A stretch of DNA of 64,000 nt. Source: Pseudomonadota bacterium. GTDB lineage: Bacteria > Pseudomonadota > Gammaproteobacteria > Ga0077536. Below the pieces are notes generated by a model, which saw only the letters and a list, made by a program, of their open reading frames with translations, searched no databases and was not told the origin of the DNA. Shown here one piece after another: positions 35,403-42,840 of this stretch. Both the position numbers and the translations under genes were made by a program. Position 1 is the stretch's first letter; each line of letters opens with the position of its first letter. The stretch covers positions 170,001 to 234,000 of the forward strand of contig JADJYF010000004.1 of the NCBI GenBank assembly GCA_016719885.1, read 5' to 3'.

Positions 35403-36623
35403 ATGGGGCACCCTCGCGAGTGGAAGGCCGAGATCACGGCCGGCTGGTCCTTGCTGCTGACGGCAACCATCGCCTGTGGCACCGGCGTGTCGTCGCTCAT
35501 CTATTACAGCTTCGGCCTGTTCGTTACGCCCCTGCAGCAGGCCTTCAACTGGTCGCGCGGCGAAGTCTCCACCACCTTGTTCTATGGCAGCGTCGGCCTG
35601 GTATTGGCGGCGCCGGTGCTGGGCTGGCTGCTCGACAGGCTCGGCGCGCGGCGCGTGGCGCTGGTGGCGGTGCCGTGTTTCGTGCTCATGCTGCTGGTGG
35701 TATCGCAATTCGACGGGCCGCGCGCGTCATTCTATGCGCTGTTCTTCGCGCTCAATGTCGCCGGCATCGGCACTTCCTCCATTCTCTACACGCGCGCCGT
35801 GGCGGGCAGCTTCGAAGCCGCGCGAGGCATGGCTCTCGGTATCACGCTGGCGGGGCCCGGCACGGCGGCCATCGTATTGCCCCTGCTCATGCAGAGCGTC
35901 ATCGCCGACTACGGGTGGCGCGCCGGTTTCGTCACGCTCGCGGTGCTGGCCTTCGCACCATGGCCGCTGGTCTACCTGTGGTTGAAACCGCGTGGCGGAC
36001 AGTCCGCGCGTGATGTCGGCCTCGACCTGCCCGGCATGGGACGACGCCAGGCGCTCGGCACGCGCGTGTTCTGGACCTTGGCCATCGGCTTCGCGGCGAC
36101 CGCCGTCGCCTGTTCGGCGCTGGTCGTGCACATGGTGCCGATGCTGCGCGACGCCGGACTTGCGCAAGCGCAGGCCGCGCGTATCGCGTCGCTGATCGGC
36201 ATCGGCGTGGTGATAGGTCGGATCGGCATCGGCGCCTTGATCGATCGCCTGTTCGCGCCGTTCGTCGCCGCCGCGATCTTCGTCGTCACCGCCGGCGGCT
36301 GCGCATTGCTCATGGGCGGCGGCGCGGAGCGCGCGCCATTGGCCGCGTTCCTGATCGGTTTCGCACTCGGCGCCGAAGTCGATCTGCTGGCCTTTCTCAC
36401 CGCGCGCTATTTCGGCTTGCGCCACTACGGCTTCATCTACGCGACGGTCTACGCGTGTTTCTGGTTGTCGAGTTCGCTCGGGCCGCTGCTGGCCGGGCGC
36501 CTGTTCGATCATTACGGGGATTACCAGGCGACGCTGGCGATGGTGACGGGGCTCATGGTGTTTGGCGCGTTGGCGAGTGCGTCGCTGCCGCGATACGGCC
36601 AAGTAATGGGCGGAATCAAATGA
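35403..36623 (+). CDS. major facilitator superfamily transporter
   Basis: The 406-residue protein has about 12 hydrophobic segments and the MFS A-motif region GWLLDRLGARRVAL (after the second segment). The second half repeats the pattern (LFAPFVAAAIFVVTAGGC). The monocarboxylate/OFA-like class is favoured from the length and shape, but the substrate is unknown. The ATG at 35403 is chosen over 35367 since it begins the conserved sequence. It is divergent from YgjP. Confidence 0.85.
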   Translation: MGHPREWKAEITAGWSLLLTATIACGTGVSSLIYYSFGLFVTPLQQAFNWSRGEVSTTLFYGSVGLVLAAPVLGWLLDRLGARRVALVAVPCFVLMLLVVSQFDGPRASFYALFFALNVAGIGTSSILYTRAVAGSFEAARGMALGITLAGPGTAAIVLPLLMQSVIADYGWRAGFVTLAVLAFAPWPLVYLWLKPRGGQSARDVGLDLPGMGRRQALGTRVFWTLAIGFAATAVACSALVVHMVPMLRDAGLAQAQAARIASLIGIGVVIGRIGIGALIDRLFAPFVAAAIFVVTAGGCALLMGGGAERAPLAAFLIGFALGAEVDLLAFLTARYFGLRHYGFIYATVYACFWLSSSLGPLLAGRLFDHYGDYQATLAMVTGLMVFGALASASLPRYGQVMGGIK

Positions 36624-36626
36624 AGT

Positions 36627-36711
36627 TGTAGGTGCGAATTCATTCGCACATTGAAGGGCGATGCACAGCGCCCAGCCACCCATTCAATGTGCGAATGAAT
36701 TCGCACCTACA
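36627..36711. repeat. REP-like element, family A, inverted pair
   Basis: TGTAGGTGCGAATTCATTCG with exact inverted copy at the other end (finishing 36711). It separates the MFS gene from the convergent fused SCOT gene. Confidence 0.9.
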
Positions 36712-36725
36712 GGGACGCTACAGCC

Positions 36726-38081
36726 TCAAGAGGCCCGCTGATCGATGAAATCGGCGGCGGTCTTGGCGCGCACGTCCTCGATAGTCACCCCGGGGAACAG
36801 CTCCTTCAACGCGAGGCCTTTGCCACCCGGCAGCACCTCGAATACGCACAGCTCCGTGATGATCATGCTCACCACGCCCTTGCCGGTGACCGGCAGGCTG
36901 CATTCCTTCAGCACCTTGGAGCTGCCGTCTTTCGCGGTGTGCTCCATCAGCACGATGACCTTCTTCACGCCTGACACGAGATCCATGGCGCCGCCCGGGC
37001 CCTTGACCATCTTGCCCGGCACCATGAAGTTGGCGAGGTCGCCGTTCTGCGCGACTTCCAGGCCGCCGAGGATCGACAGGTTGATGTGGCCGCCGCGGAT
37101 CATCGCGAACGAATCGGCGCTCGAGAAAATGCTCGCGCCGGGAATGGCGGTGATGGTCTGCTTGCCGGCGTTGACGAGATCGGCGTCGACACTGGCCTCT
37201 TCCGGGAACGGACCGATGCCGAGCAGGCCGTTTTCCGACTGCAGGGTCACGGTCATGCCTTCGGGAATGTAGTTGGCCACCAGGGTCGGAATGCCGATGC
37301 CGAGATTCACGTAGTAGCCGTCTTCGAGTTCCTGCGCGGCGCGCTTGGCCATCATCAGCCGCTCGGGCGTGTCTTTCTTGGCGCCCGAACCGGCCACGGT
37401 GCGGAACTCGATGCGCTTCTCGTAGTTCTTGCCCTGGACGATGCGGTCGACGTAGATGCCCGGGGTGTGGATCTGATCCGGGTCGAGCTCACCCACTTCC
37501 ACCAGCTCTTCCACTTCGGCCACGCACATCTTGCCGCAGGTCGCGATCATGGGATTGAAGTTGCGCGCGGTCTTGCGATAGACGAGGTTGCCGGCCTTGT
37601 CGCCCTTCCACGCCTTGACGATGGCGACATCGGCGGTGATGCCTTCCTCGAGCACGTATTCCACGCCCTTGAAGACTTTCGTTTCCTTGCCTTCGGCAAG
37701 CTTGGTGCCGGCCGCGGTGCGGGTATAGAAGCCGGGGATGCCGGCGCCGCCGGCGCGCAGCCGCTCGGCCAGCGTGCCCTGCGGCGTCAATTGCAGTTCC
37801 AGTTCGCCGGCCAGCACCTGGCGTTCGAATTCCTTGTTCTCGCCGACGTAGGAGGCGATGACCTTCTTGACCTGCTTGGTGCGCAACAACAGGCCCATGC
37901 CGAAATCGTCGACACCGGCATTGTTGCCGACGATGGTGAGGTTCTTGGCACCGCTGTCCACCAGCGCGCTGATCAGGTTCTCCGGAATGCCGCACAGACC
38001 GAATCCGCCGGCGGCGATGGTCATGTCGTCATGCAACAGGCCCGCAAGGGCGGTCTTGGCGTCTGGGTAGACTTTTTTCAT
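36726..38081 (-). CDS. scoAB: fused succinyl-CoA:3-oxoacid CoA-transferase (alpha-beta fusion)
   Basis: The 451-residue protein joins the two CoA-transferase subunits. The alpha part is residues about 1-228 (GGFGLCGIPENLISALVDSGAKNL; GSGAKKDTPE linker). The beta part is about 238-451 and has the catalytic Glu283 in QSENGLLGIG. Most bacteria carry ScoA and ScoB as separate proteins; the fused form resembles the mitochondrial enzyme. It transfers CoA between succinyl-CoA and acetoacetate, so it would activate acetoacetate made by acetone carboxylase or ketone-body catabolism. MKKVYPDAK begins at a credible start. Confidence 0.93.
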   Translation of the reverse strand: MKKVYPDAKTALAGLLHDDMTIAAGGFGLCGIPENLISALVDSGAKNLTIVGNNAGVDDFGMGLLLRTKQVKKVIASYVGENKEFERQVLAGELELQLTPQGTLAERLRAGGAGIPGFYTRTAAGTKLAEGKETKVFKGVEYVLEEGITADVAIVKAWKGDKAGNLVYRKTARNFNPMIATCGKMCVAEVEELVEVGELDPDQIHTPGIYVDRIVQGKNYEKRIEFRTVAGSGAKKDTPERLMMAKRAAQELEDGYYVNLGIGIPTLVANYIPEGMTVTLQSENGLLGIGPFPEEASVDADLVNAGKQTITAIPGASIFSSADSFAMIRGGHINLSILGGLEVAQNGDLANFMVPGKMVKGPGGAMDLVSGVKKVIVLMEHTAKDGSSKVLKECSLPVTGKGVVSMIITELCVFEVLPGGKGLALKELFPGVTIEDVRAKTAADFIDQRAS

Positions 38082-38207
38082 GGATGCTCTGGCCTTATCC
38101 GCGGCGGCAGGTGCCGGCAGCGTTCGTTGATGTGAATGGGGACGCGGCAGGGCGCCACGGCTGTGGCCGAAGTTTAGCGCGATGTGGGGGACAGGAGAGA
38201 AGGAATA

Positions 38208-38292
38208 TGTGGGTCCGACTTCAGTCGGACATTCAGGCTCGTACGGTCGCGACCGGCTGCCAATTCAATGTCCGACTGAAGTCGGACCCACA
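38208..38292. repeat. REP-like element, family B, inverted pair
   Basis: TGTGGGTCCGACTTCAGTCG at the left and the exact inverted copy ending at 38292. It separates the SCOT start region from the peptidoglycan-binding protein, which points away. Confidence 0.9.
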
Positions 38293-38317
38293 GCGATCAC
38301 CTGGGCGTTGACGCGCC

Positions 38318-38815
38318 TCAGTTCGCCGCCAGGCTCGATACCAGCGCCTGGCTGACCTGGCCGTCGACCGGCATCTGGCGATCGCGCTGGTAGGCGCGGA
38401 TGGCCTGACGGGTACGCTCACCCATCACGCCGTCGATGGGGCCCGGGTCATAGCCGCGCGCGGCGAGCTGCGACTGCAGGTTGGAGACCGCCTGGTTGAG
38501 GTTGGGCTGGGCGGCGACCGCCTGCGGTGCCGCGGCGGCGGCTGGCGCGGCTTGCGTGGTCTGGGATTTCTTCCAGGCCGGGTCGCCCATGTTGACCTGG
38601 TCGGGCTTGGTGAGCGAGCCGACCAGACCACCGCCGACGGCGCCGAGCACCGCGCCTTCCACCACGCTCAAGCCGGTCACCGCGCCGATGATGGCGCCGG
38701 CGCTGGCACCGATGCCCGCACCACTCAAACCACGATCCTGGGTGGTGGTGCCGCAGCCCGCGACGGCCACCAGGCTCGCCACCAGCACGCATTGACCAAT
38801 GAATCTAGTTTTCAT
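38318..38815 (-). CDS. lipoprotein with glycine-zipper and peptidoglycan-binding domain
   Basis: The 165-residue protein has a lipobox (VASLVAVAGCGTT), then a Gly-rich region (SAGAIIGAVTGLSVVEGAVLGAVGGGLVGS; glycine zipper). A proline/alanine linker follows, then a PG_binding_1 domain (about 105-165: LNQAVSNLQSQLAARGYDPGPIDGVMGERTRQAIRAYQ). It should be membrane-anchored and bind peptidoglycan. It lies in tandem with another glycine-zipper gene. Confidence 0.85.
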   Translation of the reverse strand: MKTRFIGQCVLVASLVAVAGCGTTTQDRGLSGAGIGASAGAIIGAVTGLSVVEGAVLGAVGGGLVGSLTKPDQVNMGDPAWKKSQTTQAAPAAAAAPQAVAAQPNLNQAVSNLQSQLAARGYDPGPIDGVMGERTRQAIRAYQRDRQMPVDGQVSQALVSSLAAN

Positions 38816-38841
38816 GTCGCTCTCCTTCTATCCACTGTGCA

Positions 38842-39435
38842 TCAATTATCGACATACCAGCTGTCGCCGGGCCCGCGACACGCGCGGCGGTTCTCCTGCC
38901 ATTGCTGGCCGCCACTGCGCACCAGCATGACGAAATTGCGGCATTGCCGGTCGCCCTGGCGAAAAATCGCGGCGGGTGTCATGACATAGGTCGTCGCGCC
39001 GTTCATCCACTGCACCGGTCGACCGTTCTGCGCGTACTGCAGCACCTGCTGCGAGCAGCCGCGGTCTATCGGGTCGAACGATTGCGCGGCGGCATTGCCG
39101 AGCAGCGCGCCGACCACGGTGCCGATGGCGGTGGCGGCGGGGTCGCCATTGCTCACCTGGTTGCCGACCACACCGCCGGCCACGCCACCCAGCACGGTGC
39201 CGAGCGCCTGGCGATTGCAATGACCGTTCAGCACGCCGTAGCGCTGCTCGACCACCACCGGCTGAGCGACCACCACTTCGCGGCGTCGGCCTTCGTAGCG
39301 GCGCTCGTCGCCGCGATCATGTTTGCCGCCATGCTTCTCGCGATGGCCATGGGCGGGGGCCCAGTCGGGCGGGTCGGCCGCCACGTTGCATACGATACCC
39401 AGCAATACACAGGCGATGAGACGGTGGCTCAACAT
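38842..39435 (-). CDS. glycine-zipper 2TM envelope protein
   Basis: The 197-residue protein starts MLSHRLIACVLLGIVCNVAAD, a signal peptide, with GAGGA 13 bases upstream. A His/Lys/Arg-rich segment (HREKHGGKHDRGDERRYEGRR) follows. Next comes a glycine zipper (GTVLGGVAGGVVGNQVSNGDPAATAIGTVVGALLGN), then a C-terminal domain ending in RNFVMLVRSGGQQWQENRRACRGPGDSWY. An upstream ATG at 39468 is an alternative start. It resembles surface antigens of the 17 kDa class. Confidence 0.78.
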   Translation of the reverse strand: MLSHRLIACVLLGIVCNVAADPPDWAPAHGHREKHGGKHDRGDERRYEGRRREVVVAQPVVVEQRYGVLNGHCNRQALGTVLGGVAGGVVGNQVSNGDPAATAIGTVVGALLGNAAAQSFDPIDRGCSQQVLQYAQNGRPVQWMNGATTYVMTPAAIFRQGDRQCRNFVMLVRSGGQQWQENRRACRGPGDSWYVDN

Positions 39436-39705
39436 GGTTTTCTCACGTCCTCGTCGGCGAATCTTCATCGAAGAAAATCACTCCGCGTGTTTTGAGGGCG
39501 AAGTATAAGAAGTGTTCCAGCCATGCGCGTGACCCTGCGCACAATCCTGCAGGCGCAGGCTGTCAGCGTCGCGCCAAGCCGCGTAGCGCACATCGCCAAA
39601 CTGATCGATATCAGACTCGGGCCGTGCATTTCTGCAGCAATCGCAGGGAAATATCGCGGTCGCGCGCGCCTCGCAGGGTTAGCGACGCGCCGCGTGCTTT
39701 CTTGA

Positions 39706-40734
39706 TCAAGGCGCAGGATGGTCGTGACGCGCGCGGTAGCCGCCAGGTGAAACGCCATACCAGCGTTTGAAGGCCTTGCCGAAGTTGGCGGGATTGTGGA
39801 AGCCCAAGGCGGCCGCCACTTCCTTGATCTTCACGCGATCGTTGGCGAGCAGCTCGGCCGCGCGTGTGCGCAGGAATTCATCCATGATGGCCTGGTAGGT
39901 GGTGCCGAGACGGCGCAGCCGGCGGATCAGGGTGCGCGGCGCGAGATGCAGCGCATTGGCTACTTCATCCAGGGTCGGCAACGCGCGCCGGCGCTCCTCG
40001 AGTTCGAATGCGCGGCACAAATAGTTGCGCACTTCACCCAGGGTGGTGCGCTCGGGTGACGACGCCAGCGCTTCGCATTGGCGCAGGGCGTGCGACCAGG
40101 TCGATTCGTGGTAATCGAGGTTGCGCAGTTCGCGCCACGCCGCCGGCATGACCAGCGCATTGCGCACGGCATTGAACGCGACCGGCGCCTTGAAATAGCG
40201 CGCATAGCTGGCGACATAGGCCGGCGCCGGGTAGTCGAGTTCGATGCGTGCGCCGCTGAAGTCGACGCCGTAGACGGTGGCGAGGTATTGCTGCAGGACC
40301 AGCAGCGGCGTCTCCACCAGCAGCGCGCGCGCCGCGCCGAGTTCGATGAGCGGGCACAGCTCGGCATAGAATTCCTCGCCGTCGCGCCGGCCCTGCATGT
40401 GCATGTAGGGAATGCGCGCCGGAAAGTAGCGCACGAAGGCGTCGAGGCCGTCGCCCAGCGTCGGCGAGCTCATGAGGGCGAAGCTCACCGGCCCGTGGAA
40501 ATGCTCGGCGATGTTGCCGGCCCAGGCCATGTACCAGTCCGGCGCGTCGGCGAGATCCAAGGTATTGCTGATGTACTGCAGCGCCTGGCGCACCGTGATG
40601 CGGCGGTCGCGTTCGGCGAAGTCGGCGGCGGTGAGGCCGGTGCTGGCCAGCAGCTTGTCGACCGGGAACAGGCGCGCCAGGTGTCGGCCGTAGGTGGCCG
40701 GCATCATGAGGTCTTCTATCGCACCTGCATCCAT
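39706..40734 (-). CDS. AraC-family transcriptional regulator (OruR/ArgR-like with arabinose-binding-like domain)
   Basis: The 342-residue protein has the N-terminal AraC ligand domain of the PchR/OruR type (about 1-210) and two C-terminal helix-turn-helix motifs: LPTLDEVANALHLAPRTLIRRLRRLG and VKIKEVAAALGFHNPANFGKAFKRWYGVSPGGYRA. It is divergent from the two limonene-epoxide-hydrolase-like genes. The pair with its likely targets and the direct repeat in the intergenic region suggest local activation. Confidence 0.88.
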   Translation of the reverse strand: MDAGAIEDLMMPATYGRHLARLFPVDKLLASTGLTAADFAERDRRITVRQALQYISNTLDLADAPDWYMAWAGNIAEHFHGPVSFALMSSPTLGDGLDAFVRYFPARIPYMHMQGRRDGEEFYAELCPLIELGAARALLVETPLLVLQQYLATVYGVDFSGARIELDYPAPAYVASYARYFKAPVAFNAVRNALVMPAAWRELRNLDYHESTWSHALRQCEALASSPERTTLGEVRNYLCRAFELEERRRALPTLDEVANALHLAPRTLIRRLRRLGTTYQAIMDEFLRTRAAELLANDRVKIKEVAAALGFHNPANFGKAFKRWYGVSPGGYRARHDHPAP

Positions 40735-40755
40735 GGGGCTGGCCCCGAACCATGA

Positions 40756-40788
40756 ATTGTCATGTCATCAAAATAACAGACATTGTCA
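40756..40788. promoter_or_regulatory. direct repeat in the AraC/LEH divergent promoter
   Basis: ATTGTCA occurs at 40756-40762 and again at 40782-40788, 26 bases apart in the same orientation. AraC proteins often bind direct repeats near the promoter. The weak length of the repeat leaves this tentative. Confidence 0.35.
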
Positions 40789-40884
40789 GTAGCGTCTCTT
40801 TTCGAGTCCATCGGCGGCCCCTATTGTTCGCCGTTGATTGGCGACCACCAGGCAGGCCATCACCACAGCAACAGGGGAGAACCC

Positions 40885-41298
40885 ATGACCGAAGAAGAAA
40901 AGATCGCGCGCAACTACTTCAAGGTGCGCATGTTCGTCGACGCCTGGGAGGCGCTCGACCCCGATGTCGCGATGGCCTGCCTGTCGGACGACATCGTCTA
41001 CATCAACCAGCCGCTGGCGCCGGTCATCGGCCAGCGTGACGTGCGCAAAATCGTGGCCGGCATCATGAAGCTGACGCGCGCCTGCCATTGGGAACTGCGC
41101 AACTGCTTCGGGCGCGGCAACACGGTCGTCACCGAGCGTCTCGACTGCTGGGATTTCGACGGCCGTGGCTGGGGCCTCAAGCTGCCCTGCATCGGCATGT
41201 TCGACTTGAACGACGAAGGCAAGATCTGCGGCTGGCGCGATTATTTCGACAATCGCATGTGGTTCGAGAACGGCGGCCCGACGCTGCACCTCGACTGA
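40885..41298 (+). CDS. limonene-1,2-epoxide-hydrolase-like NTF2-fold protein
   Basis: The 137-residue protein matches the LEH catalytic pattern. Tyr39 and Asn41 (YINQP) fit LEH Tyr53/Asn55, Arg85 and Asp87 (TERLD) fit Arg99/Asp101, and Asp119 (WRDYFD) fits Asp132. All catalytic residues are thus present. It has the NTF2/SnoaL-like fold and a known LEH uses water to open an epoxide. GGGGAGA precedes the ATG at 40885. It begins a two-gene tandem with a paralogue. Confidence 0.82.
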   Translation: MTEEEKIARNYFKVRMFVDAWEALDPDVAMACLSDDIVYINQPLAPVIGQRDVRKIVAGIMKLTRACHWELRNCFGRGNTVVTERLDCWDFDGRGWGLKLPCIGMFDLNDEGKICGWRDYFDNRMWFENGGPTLHLD

Positions 41299-41334
41299 CC
41301 CCCGACCACCGCCACGTAGTTAGAGATGGAGACT

Positions 41335-41757
41335 ATGGACATCATGACCAACGAACAGAAGATTGCGCGCAATGTCGGCGTGGTCCGCGCGTTTTTGAAA
41401 GGCTGGGACGACCTCGACGTCGACGCCTGCATGGCGCAGTGCACCGAAGACATGTGCTATCTGAACCAGCCGCTGGAAGCCATACGCGGCAAGGAAAACG
41501 TACGCAAGATGATTGCGTCGATTTTCGCGCCGGCCAAGAAAGTCGAGTTCAAGCTCGTCAATTGCTTCGGCCACGAGAACAAGGTCATCACCGAGCGTGT
41601 CGACCAGTGGGACTGGAACGGCAGCGGCACCTGGCAGATGGAGCTCAAGGTGTGCGGCATGTTCGAGCTGACCGAGAACGGCAAGATCATCGAGTGGCGC
41701 GAGTATTACGACAACGACTACTGGACCAACAACGGCGGTCCGAGCCTGGTGTTGTAA
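41335..41757 (+). CDS. second limonene-epoxide-hydrolase-like protein (Asp to Glu variant)
   Basis: The protein is 140 residues from the ATG at 41335, and similar starts at 41326 and 41344 are possible. Its sequence MTNEQKIARN parallels MTEEEKIARN in the upstream paralogue. Tyr42/Asn44 (YLNQP), Arg88 and Asp90 (TERVD) are kept, but the third catalytic position is Glu123 (WREYYD) where LEH has Asp132. This swap would alter the general acid/base and may change the substrate or inactivate the enzyme. The gene lies 36 bases after its paralogue. Confidence 0.8.
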   Translation: MDIMTNEQKIARNVGVVRAFLKGWDDLDVDACMAQCTEDMCYLNQPLEAIRGKENVRKMIASIFAPAKKVEFKLVNCFGHENKVITERVDQWDWNGSGTWQMELKVCGMFELTENGKIIEWREYYDNDYWTNNGGPSLVL

Positions 41758-41779
41758 AAGCCCGCCTTCGTCATGCTCC

Positions 41780-41865
41780 TGTAGGTGCGAATTCATTCGC
41801 ACATTAAACGTCGTGGCGGTAACGTCCCGTCGGGCCATTAATGTGCGAATGAATTCGCACCTACA
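41780..41865. repeat. REP-like element, family A, inverted pair
   Basis: TGTAGGTGCGAATTCATTCG at the left and its exact inverted copy at the right (ending 41865), with a 34-base middle. It follows the LEH-like tandem. Confidence 0.9.
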
Positions 41866-41989
41866 ATGACGGCAACAATATCTTGCCGATCGCCCGATCT
41901 CCCCCTATCTTGCCCCCTCCACGCGCGTCGCTGCGCGTTCAGCCGTTCAATACATCGCGCGTGAGGCGCGTCACGCACAGGGGGAAGCT

Positions 41990-42751
41990 ATGGATCTCGG
42001 ACTCAAGGGCAAGGGCGTCATCGTGACCGGCGCCAGCAAGGGCATCGGCCGCGCCATCGCGCTGGAATTCGCGCGCGAAGGCGCCAATGTCGCAATCTGC
42101 GCGCGCGGCGCCGAGGCGCTGGAAGCGACCCGCGCCGAGCTCGCGGCGCTGGGTGTGAAGGTGTTCGCGGCGAGCTGTGACGTCGGCGATGCCGCCTCGC
42201 TCGGCGGATTCCTCGACAACGCCCACGCGGTGCTGGGCCGCGTCGATGTGCTGGTCAACAATCCGTCCGGCTTCGGCGTGACCGACACCGAGGAAGGCTG
42301 GGCGGCGAGCGTGTCGGTGGACGTGATGGCGGCCGTGCGCGCGACCTGGAAAGTGGTGCCATGGCTGGAAGCGCAGGGCGGCGGCGCGGTCATTCACATC
42401 AGCTCAATCTCGGGCCTCGAAGCCAGCCTGCCGGGCGTGGCGGCCTACGCCGCGGCCAAGGCCAGCCTCATCAGCCATTCCAAGAGCATGGCCATGGAAC
42501 TCGCGCCCAAGAACATCCGCGTCAATTGCGTGGCGCCGGGTTCGATCAACTTCCCCGGCGGCTTCTGGGAAAACGTCAAGCGCGACAACCCGGCGTTCTT
42601 CGACATGGTGGTCGCGAGCATTCCCTTCGGTCGCATGGGCAAGCCCGAGGAAGTCGCCAACGCGGTGGTGTTCCTGGCCTCGAACAAGGCGAGCTGGGTG
42701 TCGGGCGCGATGCTGCCGGTGGATGGCGTGCAGCACAAGGGCAATCTCTGA
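41990..42751 (+). CDS. short-chain dehydrogenase/reductase
   Basis: This 253-residue classical SDR has the NAD(P) motif GVIVTGASKGIGRAIA, NNPSGFG, the catalytic Ser in ISSISGL and the YAAAKASL pair (Tyr and Lys), then the C-terminal GRMGKPEEVANAVVFLASNKASWVSG. It is typical of 3-oxoacyl-ACP reductase/alcohol dehydrogenase relatives; the substrate is unknown. It stands alone. Confidence 0.9.
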   Translation: MDLGLKGKGVIVTGASKGIGRAIALEFAREGANVAICARGAEALEATRAELAALGVKVFAASCDVGDAASLGGFLDNAHAVLGRVDVLVNNPSGFGVTDTEEGWAASVSVDVMAAVRATWKVVPWLEAQGGGAVIHISSISGLEASLPGVAAYAAAKASLISHSKSMAMELAPKNIRVNCVAPGSINFPGGFWENVKRDNPAFFDMVVASIPFGRMGKPEEVANAVVFLASNKASWVSGAMLPVDGVQHKGNL

Positions 42752-42766
42752 GCGCAGGGTATGGCT

Positions 42767-42840
42767 TGCAGGTGCGGAGTCATTCGCACCTGCAGGTGTC
42801 AGGCTGAAGCCTGACCCACCGATCGCCTGTTCGCACCTAC
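42767..42840. repeat. composite REP-like element (families A and C)
   Basis: A diverged family A copy (TGCAGGTGCGGAGTCATTCG) is followed by a family C copy (TGTCAGGCTGAAGCCTGACC), then another A end (TTCGCACCTAC). The last one overlaps the stop codon of the large membrane protein gene. Confidence 0.72.

Noticed and set aside
39469..39705. Small open frame (about 60 residues) between the glycine-zipper and AraC genes
   Set aside because: No ribosome site, no motif and biased composition; treated as intergenic.
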